The notes beneath the pieces were generated by a model. It was given only the letters and a program-made list of their open reading frames with translations, did not search any database and was not told the DNA's origin. The position numbers and the translations under genes are program-made. From Trichodesmium sp. MAG_R04 (GTDB taxonomy: Bacteria > Cyanobacteriota > Cyanobacteriia > Cyanobacteriales > Microcoleaceae), in the NCBI GenBank assembly GCA_023356515.1, contig JAKQYG010000165.1:1-8327 (forward strand): DNA of 8,327 bases, given 5' to 3'. Shown here one piece after another: positions 1-6,941 of this stretch. Each line of letters begins with the position of its first letter. The stretch's first letter is position 1.

Positions 1-211
1 TGATGTGCAGATTAGCAACCTAGATAACCCACGAGTGGAGTTAGAAGAACATTACTTTAATGCCAAAAACACTAGCTTGTTGAGTTTGGGTTTGGAGCCT
101 CATTATTTGTCAGATGCTTTGCTAGACTCTTTGCTGAACTTTGCGACCAAGTACAAGCACCGTGTGGATGAGAAGGAGATTTTGCCCAAAGTATCTTGGC
201 GACGTAAGTAA
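1..211 (+). CDS. sqdB: UDP-sulfoquinovose synthase, C-terminal end (partial)
   Basis: This is the 3' end of a gene entering from the left edge, read in the frame whose first whole codon begins at base 2. The final ~69 residues contain NPRVELEEHYFNAKNT, then LGLEPHYLSDALLDSLLNF, KYKHRVDEKEILPKVSW and the terminal RRK. I recognise this as the conserved C terminus of SqdB/SQD1. The enzyme is an NAD-dependent short-chain dehydrogenase/reductase relative that converts UDP-glucose and sulfite to UDP-sulfoquinovose. That product is the head-group donor for the thylakoid sulfolipid SQDG. The Rossmann fold and catalytic residues lie outside the window. The GTG at base 5 is an internal valine codon, not a start. 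The gene ends in TAA and is followed 32 bases later by a strong terminator, so it is probably the last gene of its transcript. The family call is from memory of the sequence, not from a search. Confidence 0.92.
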   Translation, partial: DVQISNLDNPRVELEEHYFNAKNTSLLSLGLEPHYLSDALLDSLLNFATKYKHRVDEKEILPKVSWRRK

Positions 212-243
212 GGTGATAGAGCCTACCATAAGATTATAGTTGA

Positions 244-282
244 GTACAAGCTAGAAAATGATTCTAGCTGTACATTTTTTTT
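244..282 (+). terminator. Rho-independent terminator of sqdB
   Basis: The arms 244-256 and 262-273 form a 12-bp stem (GTACA, one bulged A at 249, GCTAGAA) with a 5-base loop at 257-261. An A and then eight T (275-282) follow directly. Stem, short loop and T tract are all where an intrinsic terminator needs them, 32 bases after the sqdB stop. A wider repeat, TTGAGTA (240-246) with TACTCAA (282-288), brackets the hairpin and shares three bases with its outer stem. It could extend the structure or compete weakly with it. Confidence 0.88.
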
Positions 283-312
283 ACTCAAGAAAACGGAACT
301 GCTTGCAATACA

Positions 313-3300
313 ATGATTAGAAACAAAAATATCTTAAACCCCCAGTGTGCTAGTATCAGGGAGGGCATTTCACTCTTCGTTTGCTGTATGAATAGAAACA
401 GTAATTTAGCCCAAGCGTTGCCTAGTTGGCTAAAGGCTCCAGAAATTGGTGAGATTATTGTATTAGACTGGTCTTCTAAGGATCCTGTAAAAAATATAAT
501 CGATCGCTACGAAGATGAAAGAATTACTTTAGCAAGAGTGGAAAATCAAGATCGTTGGATAGCTGCTCGTGCTTTTAATATAGCTGCGCGACTAACAACT
601 CGAACTAAGATGGTGAAAATGGATGCCGACACTAAAATATCTCCAGATTTTTTTCGCGTTCACCAACTTAAACCAGGTACTTTTATTACTGGTAACTGGC
701 GCAAAGCTAGAAATGAAAATGAAAAACATCTCTATGGTATAACTTATGTATATAGAGAAGATTTTTTTCAAATTAATGGTTTTAACGAACAATTAACTTT
801 GTATGGTTGGGCAGATAGTGATTTATTTGAAAGATTAGAATCTATAGGACTGAAGCAACTTGATTTTAATTTAGACACTTTAGATCATATAAAGCATGAA
901 AATAGAATAAAAAATCAGAAACACTCCTTCCGCAAAAATGTAAGGGATGATGTTATTGCAGGTTTAGGAATACAAAGAAATCGGTATATATGTAAAAATT
1001 TACCTCCTTGGGATAAAAGCTTTGACATGATTGCTTTTGAAGTCAAAGAAATTGATAAAAATCGACTTTTATGCTACCAAACTGATGCCGAAAAGTATAG
1101 AATTCCTGATGATTTAGTGGGCAAGGCAGAAGAAGACGCCTTGAGAAATGTTCTAAGCTTTCCTATTGATGGATTGGGGGCATCTATCCCCGCTCATTAT
1201 AGTCAAAAATTTTCTCATTCGACTTTGCTCGAGCTTAACTCTTTATTTAACTGTATTGAAAAGAAAACACAAGCAAGTTATTCTGGCTTCAAGCTGATTA
1301 CTACGCTTTACAACGAAACCCAGATAGAAAGGGCTTTAGAATATTTGAATTGCCTTCACAGAAGCTATTATCATCATTTAATAGACGAAATTCATGTTTT
1401 TTATGATACCAGTAAAGACCAAAAAACTAATTTAATATTAAATTACTTGCATAAAAAGAAAAATATAACGGTTAAAATCATAAGTGGCAGACCTACGTAT
1501 AAAAACATCTTTGACTATGCAAATCAATGTTTTACATCTGGAAGTAGGATAATTGTTTCTAATGCAGATATTTATTTTAATGAAACATTAAATTTAGCTG
1601 TAGATATCGATCTTAAAGAAAAATTTATTGTATTAACCAGATGGAATCAACAAGAAAATAATAACCTGCTACTACAGAAAAGCAATGGGCTACCAAACTA
1701 TTTTTCCGCAGATGTTTGGATTTTCCAGCTTCCACTGAAAGTTGATTTTCATTGTAATTATCAATTAGGCACTCCGTTTTGCGATAGCTTTTTAAACAAT
1801 CAATTATCTAAAACTAATTATAGAGTTTACAATCCATGTCTTGAGATTCAAGCTTGTCATCTGCATAAAAATTGGCAACTAAGTAAATCAAAGTTGGTTT
1901 TGGTACAAAATCAAGATGGTAACAAAGAACATCAACAAGAGATTGTTGTTAAAGAATGGAAAAGAGAGGGAAGAAAAGATCCCAATCGTGGAGTCGTGTG
2001 GTGTAATTTAAAGGACTTATATCAAGAACCTTGTAATATGTTTAAATGGCGAAAGCATAATATTGTTCTTGAGATTTATATGGATAAAGACAGATACGAA
2101 CGAACGCTAACTTGCTTTTCATTTTTAAAAATAGCGGAAAACATAGATAGGAATTTATGGATTATTGAGTCAAGTCTTCATCAAAATTTGATTGAGTTTA
2201 TTAAGTTTCTAAGAAATGAAAGATTTTACTTGATAAAAAGTTATAAGCAAAACCAAAGTGACATAGTTTACTACGACGATTCTATCCATTCTCCCTTGAT
2301 TCCTAAGAACTTTGATGACGATAAAAGTTGGTATATTCGTACTTCTTATTTAGCTGATATTCAAAATCCTTGGATGAATTTACAAAATCTATATGAAGTG
2401 CTAGATCGATATCAACAGTTTCTAAAGGATTCAAATTATGAAAATGTAGACCAAGTAGTATCTATTTTCAAGCAAAAAATTAAGTATAAGGAATTAGTAA
2501 AATCTTCCTGGGAATTCTATAAACAAAATAATGTTAATGCTTGTATTGAATATCTTAATAAATCTTTAAAGTACAACAATAAATCTTTATGCGAGACTAT
2601 ATCAGATTGGATAGAAAAATTTAGCTATTTCTCTACAGTTGATAATTTACCTTTCGATATTTGGTCATTTAGCGAAACACCTTCATGGAAGCAGTTAATT
2701 TCTTCAACTATTCAATGTCAAAAACCTTTGGAAACCAGCTTAGACTTAGATGCAACTAGAGTTTCAATTATTACATCTGTGTATAATGGAGATAAATACA
2801 TTGAAAAATTTCTTGAAGATATAACACAGCAAACTGTATTTCATTTATGTGAACTGATTTTGATAAATCCTCATTCTCCAGGAAATGAAGAACCTGTTAT
2901 TAAAAACTATTTAAAACAGTATCCTAACATCGTTTATAAAAAGCTGGATTACGATCCAGGACTGTATGAAGTTTGGAATATTGGTATTAAAATGGCTCGT
3001 GGTGAATATATTACCAATGCTAATTTAGACGATCGCCGATCTCCTGTGCATATTGAAAAGCATCTTGAAGCACTAGAAGATAATCCAGAAGTAGGTTTAG
3101 TCTGTGCAGCTTTAAAGGTAACAAAGAAAGAAAACGAAACTTGGGCAAAAAATACTGCCCATGCTACTTGGTTTAATCAAGGATTTCCAGAGAACATTCA
3201 AACAAAGCATTTATTTAGAAAAGAACAAAAAACTGAAAAAATAGTTTCACAGTGTATTCCTCACTGTATGCCTGTTTGGAGAAAAAGCTTACATGAAGAG

Positions 3301-3504
3301 TATGGGTATTTTAATGAAGCTGAATATGGAACCAGCGCAGACTGGGAATTTTGGTTGCGCTGCTCATCTCAAGGATCTATGTTTAAGCTAATTAAAGAAC
3401 CTTTGGGACTGTACTTAGAGAATGTAGGCTCATATATGAGAACCTTTTCCAAAAGAGAAAAAATGATGAATAAAATTATTAAAAAGTATTACAGGGAAGA
3501 GTAG
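313..3504 (+). CDS. Multi-domain GT-A glycosyltransferase (three GT-like modules, 1063 aa)
   Basis: Likely a cytoplasmic sugar transferase; no signal peptide or membrane segment is visible. Module 1 (about residues 18-215) is GT2-like, with the DxD-type metal site DAD at 104-106 and GWADSDLFERL at 165-175, which resembles the acceptor-side motif of capsule and galactosyl transferases. Module 2 (about 325-560) is GT-A-like but of a family I cannot name: SNADIYF (416-422), LTRW (441-444), SADVWIF (465-471), LGTPFCD (485-491), HLH (516-518). Residues 585-680 match nothing I know. One TPR-like helical hairpin lies near 732-757. Module 3 (about 815-1055) is a classic GT2: VSIITSVYNG, NLDDRR (904-909) with the DxD-type site, and SADWEFW (1008-1014), which holds the probable catalytic acid. 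ATG 313 is the only usual start codon after the in-frame TAG at 265, but no well-placed Shine-Dalgarno is visible. Donor, acceptor and number of active modules are unknown. Confidence 0.88.
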   Translation: MIRNKNILNPQCASIREGISLFVCCMNRNSNLAQALPSWLKAPEIGEIIVLDWSSKDPVKNIIDRYEDERITLARVENQDRWIAARAFNIAARLTTRTKMVKMDADTKISPDFFRVHQLKPGTFITGNWRKARNENEKHLYGITYVYREDFFQINGFNEQLTLYGWADSDLFERLESIGLKQLDFNLDTLDHIKHENRIKNQKHSFRKNVRDDVIAGLGIQRNRYICKNLPPWDKSFDMIAFEVKEIDKNRLLCYQTDAEKYRIPDDLVGKAEEDALRNVLSFPIDGLGASIPAHYSQKFSHSTLLELNSLFNCIEKKTQASYSGFKLITTLYNETQIERALEYLNCLHRSYYHHLIDEIHVFYDTSKDQKTNLILNYLHKKKNITVKIISGRPTYKNIFDYANQCFTSGSRIIVSNADIYFNETLNLAVDIDLKEKFIVLTRWNQQENNNLLLQKSNGLPNYFSADVWIFQLPLKVDFHCNYQLGTPFCDSFLNNQLSKTNYRVYNPCLEIQACHLHKNWQLSKSKLVLVQNQDGNKEHQQEIVVKEWKREGRKDPNRGVVWCNLKDLYQEPCNMFKWRKHNIVLEIYMDKDRYERTLTCFSFLKIAENIDRNLWIIESSLHQNLIEFIKFLRNERFYLIKSYKQNQSDIVYYDDSIHSPLIPKNFDDDKSWYIRTSYLADIQNPWMNLQNLYEVLDRYQQFLKDSNYENVDQVVSIFKQKIKYKELVKSSWEFYKQNNVNACIEYLNKSLKYNNKSLCETISDWIEKFSYFSTVDNLPFDIWSFSETPSWKQLISSTIQCQKPLETSLDLDATRVSIITSVYNGDKYIEKFLEDITQQTVFHLCELILINPHSPGNEEPVIKNYLKQYPNIVYKKLDYDPGLYEVWNIGIKMARGEYITNANLDDRRSPVHIEKHLEALEDNPEVGLVCAALKVTKKENETWAKNTAHATWFNQGFPENIQTKHLFRKEQKTEKIVSQCIPHCMPVWRKSLHEEYGYFNEAEYGTSADWEFWLRCSSQGSMFKLIKEPLGLYLENVGSYMRTFSKREKMMNKIIKKYYREE

Positions 3505-3512
3505 GCATAAAC

Positions 3513-3653
3513 GGTAGTCCTGTAGATGTAGTGATTTAGACTGGAGGAAGGCAATAGGCAATAGAAAAGCTTCTAAATTCTAGATTTTAAGCATAATACT
3601 CTAAAACCCTACTTGATATTTTATCCAAATATCACTACTTGTACATAGCTACC
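3513..3653. repeat. Imperfect inverted repeat, possible MITE-like element
   Basis: The arms 3513-3535 and 3631-3653 are reverse complements at 18 of 23 positions. They include an uninterrupted 8-bp pairing, GTAGTGAT (3528-3535) with ATCACTAC (3631-3638), and matching ends GGTAG/CTACC. A further TGGA/TCCA pairing lies just inside. The whole is 141 bases and sits in the gap between two convergent genes. I see no target-site duplication and no coding potential. It may be a small non-autonomous element, a fold at the convergent 3' ends, or coincidence. Confidence 0.4.
3550..3563. repeat. Two tandem GGCAATA heptamers
   Basis: GGCAATA is repeated twice without a gap and followed by another G. Short tandem heptanucleotides of this kind are known from intergenic DNA of filamentous cyanobacteria (the STRR class). 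Two copies are too few to assign the class firmly. It lies inside the larger inverted repeat, on the spacer side of the left arm. Confidence 0.45.
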
Positions 3654-3699
3654 CGCACACGCAATCTACCCAGTAAAGAGATAGCGTCTTTTGTATTAA

Positions 3700-5691
3700 C
3701 TATTTCTGCCAAATAACTTGGTAGGATAAGGGCATGCCAAAATCTTCGTATGTCTTGCCTGTATGTGGTTGCCAACCTCGTTTATAAGCCATCTTAGAAA
3801 GGACATACAAATCATCATCTTCCACTATCTGAGAAGGTAATACCATTTGGTTTAGAGTGGGAAGGTGATTAAATATATATGGTAGAATTCCTTTAGTCCA
3901 GAGGAAAAAGCTGTTATCTTTTACTGTTTTCTTAAGAACAACATCAATAGCGTGAAAAGAAAAGCCTTTAGGCTTTAAAACCCGATTAATATCATCGCAG
4001 ATGTTTTTGAAGATTTTTTCATCATTGGGTATATGTTCCAAAGTCGAAATACTGAAAACAAAATCAAAATAATCATTTTGCAGCTCAGGGCTAAAGTCAC
4101 CCATATAGGCTTGTACCAGTTTAGAGTCTGTAGGGTTATCAATATGTTTTGGACCGTTTCCAACTCCTTCTAATTTATCTATATTCCATATTTCATAGTC
4201 ATTCTTTAGCTCCTGAATAATCCTTGAATTTCCCCCTCCAATTTCTAACAACTTAGAGCCTAGTAGTATATGGCTAATAATAAAATTATAAACTAATAAA
4301 TCTTGGTAAGCTTTTAAGTCACAACTTTTAGGTTCAACATTTTGATAAGTGCCAAACTTTTTAAATTGGTAAAAGTGACTTTTTTTAGAATAAGTAAATT
4401 TTTGAGGATTAGATAAAATATTCAACTGATTACAACTATTTTCAATATTATGTTTTCCTCCTAACTCTAAAGCCCTTCTTAAATCAATCTTAAACGCTTC
4501 AACCTTGTCATTTAACTGAATTGCTTTTTGGTATTCCTCTATGGCTCTGTCTACTTCATTTTTCTCTAAAAGGATATGACCTATTCCATTATGAGACCAA
4601 GATATATTTGGATTTAAGCTTAAAGCTTTTCTATAGGCAACCAATGCTTGTTCCCAATCTCCTTGTTTAGATAAAGCAGCACCTAAAAAATGATGAGACC
4701 ATGCAGACTTAGAATTAAGTTCAATTGCTTTTTTATATAAAGGTATTGCTTCGTTAAATTTCCCTTGCTGTGATAAAATCTCTCCAATCTTGTGATATGA
4801 CCAGGAAAAATGTGGCTCTAACTCAATGACTCTGCGATACATAAGAATGGCTTCTTCAAGTTGTCCTGTTTGTCTCAATTCATCTCCTTTTTCCATGTAC
4901 CTTTGTCTTTCTTTTTGGGTACCTTTATCTAATAACTTTTGGCTGCTTTTCTGCCCAGGCTCGATTTTAGAGCTATCAACCATACTAGGTTTATTCCTTC
5001 CGGGGTTCCACCTGCGATCGGACATTAACCTATGCCCATCCCTACAAAACAGAAGATCGCACTGTCCCATTGCACCGTCCACAGGTCTTCTAAGAACATC
5101 AACTATTTCATAGGGAATAAACTGATTCTGCGCCATCCATGCTATGTATTCGTGAAATGTACTGTGGTTTTGGCTAAATCTATAAAATGGTACTTCTAGC
5201 AGGATTAAACTACAGCTTTTTATGGTTTGTTTTGCCCCTTCCAAGACAAGCAATTGAGCTCCTTGAACGTCAATTTTCATAAAGTCTGGCTGTAATACTT
5301 TCCTATCTCTTACCAAATCATCAATTGAGCACTGAGGAACTTTCCTAATTTCCGAACCCTTAAACATAAGGCTAGTGCTATACAAGTTGTCTTTGTTCAC
5401 ACCCAGTTCAGTTTCTTCTGTTTTTGTTCCCAAAGCGGCCAATATATAGTTAACATTAGTGTGTTTGTCTCTTAAATTGCTTAAATCTGCTTCTCGCTCT
5501 ATTAAAGGCTCAAATAAGGTATACTGTGCTGTCTCCCAATATCTTAGTGCTAACTTAGTCCATTCTCCTTTGGCTGCCCCAATATCAAAAACGATTCTGG
5601 GGTTAAAGCCTCTTGACTTTAATCCTCTTAGGCAAGCTCCCATACCAATTTCTGACTGATGAAGCAATTGTAAATTTTTTATATTACTCAA
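3700..5691 (-). CDS. FkbM methyltransferase - TPR - class I methyltransferase fusion (663 aa)
   Basis: A soluble protein with two SAM-dependent methyltransferase domains joined by TPRs. Residues about 17-215 are an FkbM-type O-methyltransferase: VFDIGAAKG (35-43, SAM loop), LFEP (59-62) and FMKIDVQGAQLLVLEGA (137-153). A low-complexity linker (about 229-260) follows, then four TPRs (about 262-295, 296-329, 330-363, 364-397), three of which begin with a repeated S/A-W-S motif. Residues about 430-663 are an unrelated class I methyltransferase: LLEIGGGNSR (481-490), the acidic residue D505 at the end of strand 2, and FDFVFSISTLEHI (542-554). FkbM enzymes typically methylate hydroxyls on sugars or polyketides; a sugar fits the glycosyltransferase neighbours. 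The start is TTG, preceded by AGGA with a 10-base spacer and by an in-frame TAG three codons upstream. ATG at residue 17 is the alternative, without a visible ribosome site. It lies 78 bases behind the preceding gene and is probably co-transcribed with it. Confidence 0.9.
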   Translation of the reverse strand: MSNIKNLQLLHQSEIGMGACLRGLKSRGFNPRIVFDIGAAKGEWTKLALRYWETAQYTLFEPLIEREADLSNLRDKHTNVNYILAALGTKTEETELGVNKDNLYSTSLMFKGSEIRKVPQCSIDDLVRDRKVLQPDFMKIDVQGAQLLVLEGAKQTIKSCSLILLEVPFYRFSQNHSTFHEYIAWMAQNQFIPYEIVDVLRRPVDGAMGQCDLLFCRDGHRLMSDRRWNPGRNKPSMVDSSKIEPGQKSSQKLLDKGTQKERQRYMEKGDELRQTGQLEEAILMYRRVIELEPHFSWSYHKIGEILSQQGKFNEAIPLYKKAIELNSKSAWSHHFLGAALSKQGDWEQALVAYRKALSLNPNISWSHNGIGHILLEKNEVDRAIEEYQKAIQLNDKVEAFKIDLRRALELGGKHNIENSCNQLNILSNPQKFTYSKKSHFYQFKKFGTYQNVEPKSCDLKAYQDLLVYNFIISHILLGSKLLEIGGGNSRIIQELKNDYEIWNIDKLEGVGNGPKHIDNPTDSKLVQAYMGDFSPELQNDYFDFVFSISTLEHIPNDEKIFKNICDDINRVLKPKGFSFHAIDVVLKKTVKDNSFFLWTKGILPYIFNHLPTLNQMVLPSQIVEDDDLYVLSKMAYKRGWQPHTGKTYEDFGMPLSYQVIWQK
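4915..4939 (-). repeat. Linker repeat, copy A (inside the 663-aa gene)
   Basis: This 25-base segment encodes the KLLDKGTQ part of the FkbM-TPR linker (residues 252-259). It matches 5736-5760 in the next upstream gap at 24 of 25 bases, in the same orientation; the mismatch is 4922 against 5743. Seventeen consecutive bases are identical. Confidence 0.7.
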
Positions 5692-5701
5692 AACTATCTA
5701 A

Positions 5702-5705
5702 TCCT
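5702..5705 (-). promoter_or_regulatory. Shine-Dalgarno supporting the TTG start
   Basis: AGGA on the minus strand lies 10 bases before TTG 5691. It is the only purine-rich site near either candidate start of the 663-residue protein and favours TTG over the internal ATG at 5643. Confidence 0.5.
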
Positions 5706-5735
5706 GTTTACTGATTTTAACAAGGTTAATTCAAC

Positions 5736-5760
5736 TTGGGTATCTTTATCTAATAACTTT
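5736..5760 (-). repeat. Linker repeat, copy B (intergenic, probable coding remnant)
   Basis: This copy of the 25-base linker segment lies between two genes. Read on the minus strand, the surrounding frame gives NDSKIKLLDKDTQVE. It resembles the DSSKI...KLLDKGTQ linker of the 663-residue protein with an internal gap of about eight residues. The frame stays open to TAG at 5694-5696. It is the reading frame the preceding gene would enter if one A were lost from the A7 run at 5778-5784. I infer an eroded C-terminal linker or a recombination scar. Confidence 0.55.
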
Positions 5761-5769
5761 ATTTTCGAG

Positions 5770-6807
5770 TCATTCAGTTTTTTTCAGAGGCACAACTAAA
5801 GAACTTTTATTTTTAGCTCTCAGTATTTCCTCAACTAAAATCTCTGACTTTCTGAGCTTTTTAGGAATTAAGACTAAATCAGTCCAAGGTTGTTTCGTTT
5901 CGTGTAATTTTTCTACATATTCGGGAAACTTTTGTGGTTCTAAATAAGTAAAATTTTGGAGGCACATATGGCTTTTCACATCTACAATATGAAATTTTTC
6001 AAAAAATTTTGAATAAAAATCTTTCTTTGCTTTAAATGACCAACATAAAAATTCTGACAAAAAAACTAGGGGGATATTTTGGCTTAAGATGCTCTCGCAT
6101 CCTTCAAAAACTTGGTATTCAAACCCTTGACAGTCTAATTTAATGATCAAAGAACTGCTATTAGGAGTATTAATATTGCTCTTTACAAATGAATCAATGG
6201 TTGTACTGTTACAAATCTGAGAAATAGAGGGACGTTTTCGCTGCTGACTTCCGATATCAGCACCAATTAATTCTCCAAGGGTATAGTTTAAGATAATTGG
6301 ACCATTTACATTAGAAATAGCTGATTCTACTAATACAATTTTTTGCTTCACGTTATTAATATCAATGCTTTGTTCAAGGAGTTTAAAGATTGGACTAGGC
6401 TCAAAAGCCCAAATTTTAATGTCTATTCCTTCATATTTAGAGAGTAGAGCTGTTTGAATGCTAAAGTTACCTACATAACTTCCCACATCAAAATAATTAA
6501 TTGAGCTTGAAGAGTATAAAGACAAAAAATGCTTTAATATTATCTCTGTCAACCCACGGGTATCGCCATAAGTAGAAGGTTTAGTTTGTATTGCTTCTCT
6601 GTTTTGTATGAAGTTTTGAGGAGAAACTGTCTTTGGATAGCTCCACTCTTGTCTAGCATTGTTATAATAACGATATTTTTCCATCCATGATTCTGACTGA
6701 GGTAAAAACAGAGCATAATCTTCATGCAAACCTAGCTTGCAATTTTTTTCTGGAAATAAATAAAATAAGTTTTGGAGTTCGGTTGTCAGTTGATTTTTCT
6801 GTACCAT
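5770..6807 (-). CDS. FkbM family SAM-dependent methyltransferase (345 aa)
   Basis: A stand-alone FkbM-type O-methyltransferase, probably cytoplasmic and acting on a sugar hydroxyl. The first ~100 residues are an extension without a motif I recognise. The Rossmann core follows: YFDVGSYVGNFS (105-116, SAM-binding glycine loop), AFEP (134-137, end of strand 2) and LIIKLDCQGFEYQVFEGC (220-237), the family's K-x-D-x-(E/Q)-G signature. The C-terminal part has PWTDLVLIP at 307-315. It differs clearly from the FkbM domain of the downstream 663-residue protein, which is shorter at the N terminus, so the two are not a recent tandem duplication. ATG 6807 is supported by AGGA with a 9-base spacer. The last codons run through seven consecutive A (5778-5784) and then ACT GAA TGA. 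Loss of one A would bypass this stop and append about 23 residues resembling the downstream linker. The gene lies 113 bases after the GT-TPR gene and 78 bases before the next, same strand. Confidence 0.92.
   Translation of the reverse strand: MVQKNQLTTELQNLFYLFPEKNCKLGLHEDYALFLPQSESWMEKYRYYNNARQEWSYPKTVSPQNFIQNREAIQTKPSTYGDTRGLTEIILKHFLSLYSSSSINYFDVGSYVGNFSIQTALLSKYEGIDIKIWAFEPSPIFKLLEQSIDINNVKQKIVLVESAISNVNGPIILNYTLGELIGADIGSQQRKRPSISQICNSTTIDSFVKSNINTPNSSSLIIKLDCQGFEYQVFEGCESILSQNIPLVFLSEFLCWSFKAKKDFYSKFFEKFHIVDVKSHMCLQNFTYLEPQKFPEYVEKLHETKQPWTDLVLIPKKLRKSEILVEEILRAKNKSSLVVPLKKTE
5778..5784 (-). other. A7 homopolymer four codons before a stop (slippage-prone site)
   Basis: The coding strand carries seven A in CCT CTG AAA AAA ACT GAA TGA. 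Removing one A gives K K L N D S K I and an open frame of about 23 further codons. That frame contains a peptide matching the linker of the neighbouring protein. The site could mark an old frameshift mutation or a present-day slippage point; the sequence does not say which. Confidence 0.4.
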
Positions 6808-6816
6808 TTCAGTTTT

Positions 6817-6820
6817 TCCT
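6817..6820 (-). promoter_or_regulatory. Shine-Dalgarno of the 345-aa FkbM gene
   Basis: AGGA on the minus strand lies 9 bases before ATG 6807, in an otherwise A-rich leader. This supports the chosen start. Confidence 0.6.
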
Positions 6821-6897
6821 AAATGTTATCTAAATAATACTACTGATTGTTTTGTGCATACAGTTTTTATTATTACTAAAAATTGTGGTTAATTATG

Positions 6898-6941
6898 AAA
6901 AAAGCTATCTTTAATCAACTCTAGGATAATATAGAGCTTTT
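6898..6941 (-). terminator. Weak terminator candidate after the GT-TPR gene
   Basis: On the minus strand AAAAGCT (6935-6941, inside the last codons of the GT-TPR gene) can pair with AGCTTTT (6900-6906), ending in six T. The stem has only two G:C pairs and a loop of about 28 bases. A competing CTCTA/TAGAG helix forms inside. Read-through into the FkbM gene is therefore plausible, and I do not take it as proof of an operon break. Confidence 0.22.

Noticed and set aside
309..314. TACAAT as a -10 box for the large GT gene
   Set aside because: It overlaps the start codon of that gene and so cannot serve it.
592..792. Short minus-strand open frame inside the large GT gene
   Set aside because: It lies wholly opposite well-conserved GT coding sequence and has no recognisable motif or ribosome site.
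3675..3691. AAAGA/TCTTT hairpin near the 3' end of the 663-aa gene as a terminator
   Set aside because: It has only five base pairs with a 7-base loop and no proper T tract in the needed direction.
4826..5113. Plus-strand open frame of 95 codons opposite the methyltransferase-TPR gene
   Set aside because: It is antisense to the linker and TPR coding region. Its Ser/Leu/Pro-rich product is what the complement of such a gene gives, and no homology is recognised.
5641..5643. ATG at residue 17 as the start of the 663-aa protein
   Set aside because: No ribosome site precedes it, while TTG 5691 has AGGA at a workable distance. It remains a possible alternative.
6834..6862. Possible promoter (TATTAT at 6834-6839, minus strand) before the 345-aa FkbM gene
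   Set aside because: The -35 position holds TGTATG, a poor match, and TATTAT-like strings are expected often in such AT-rich DNA.
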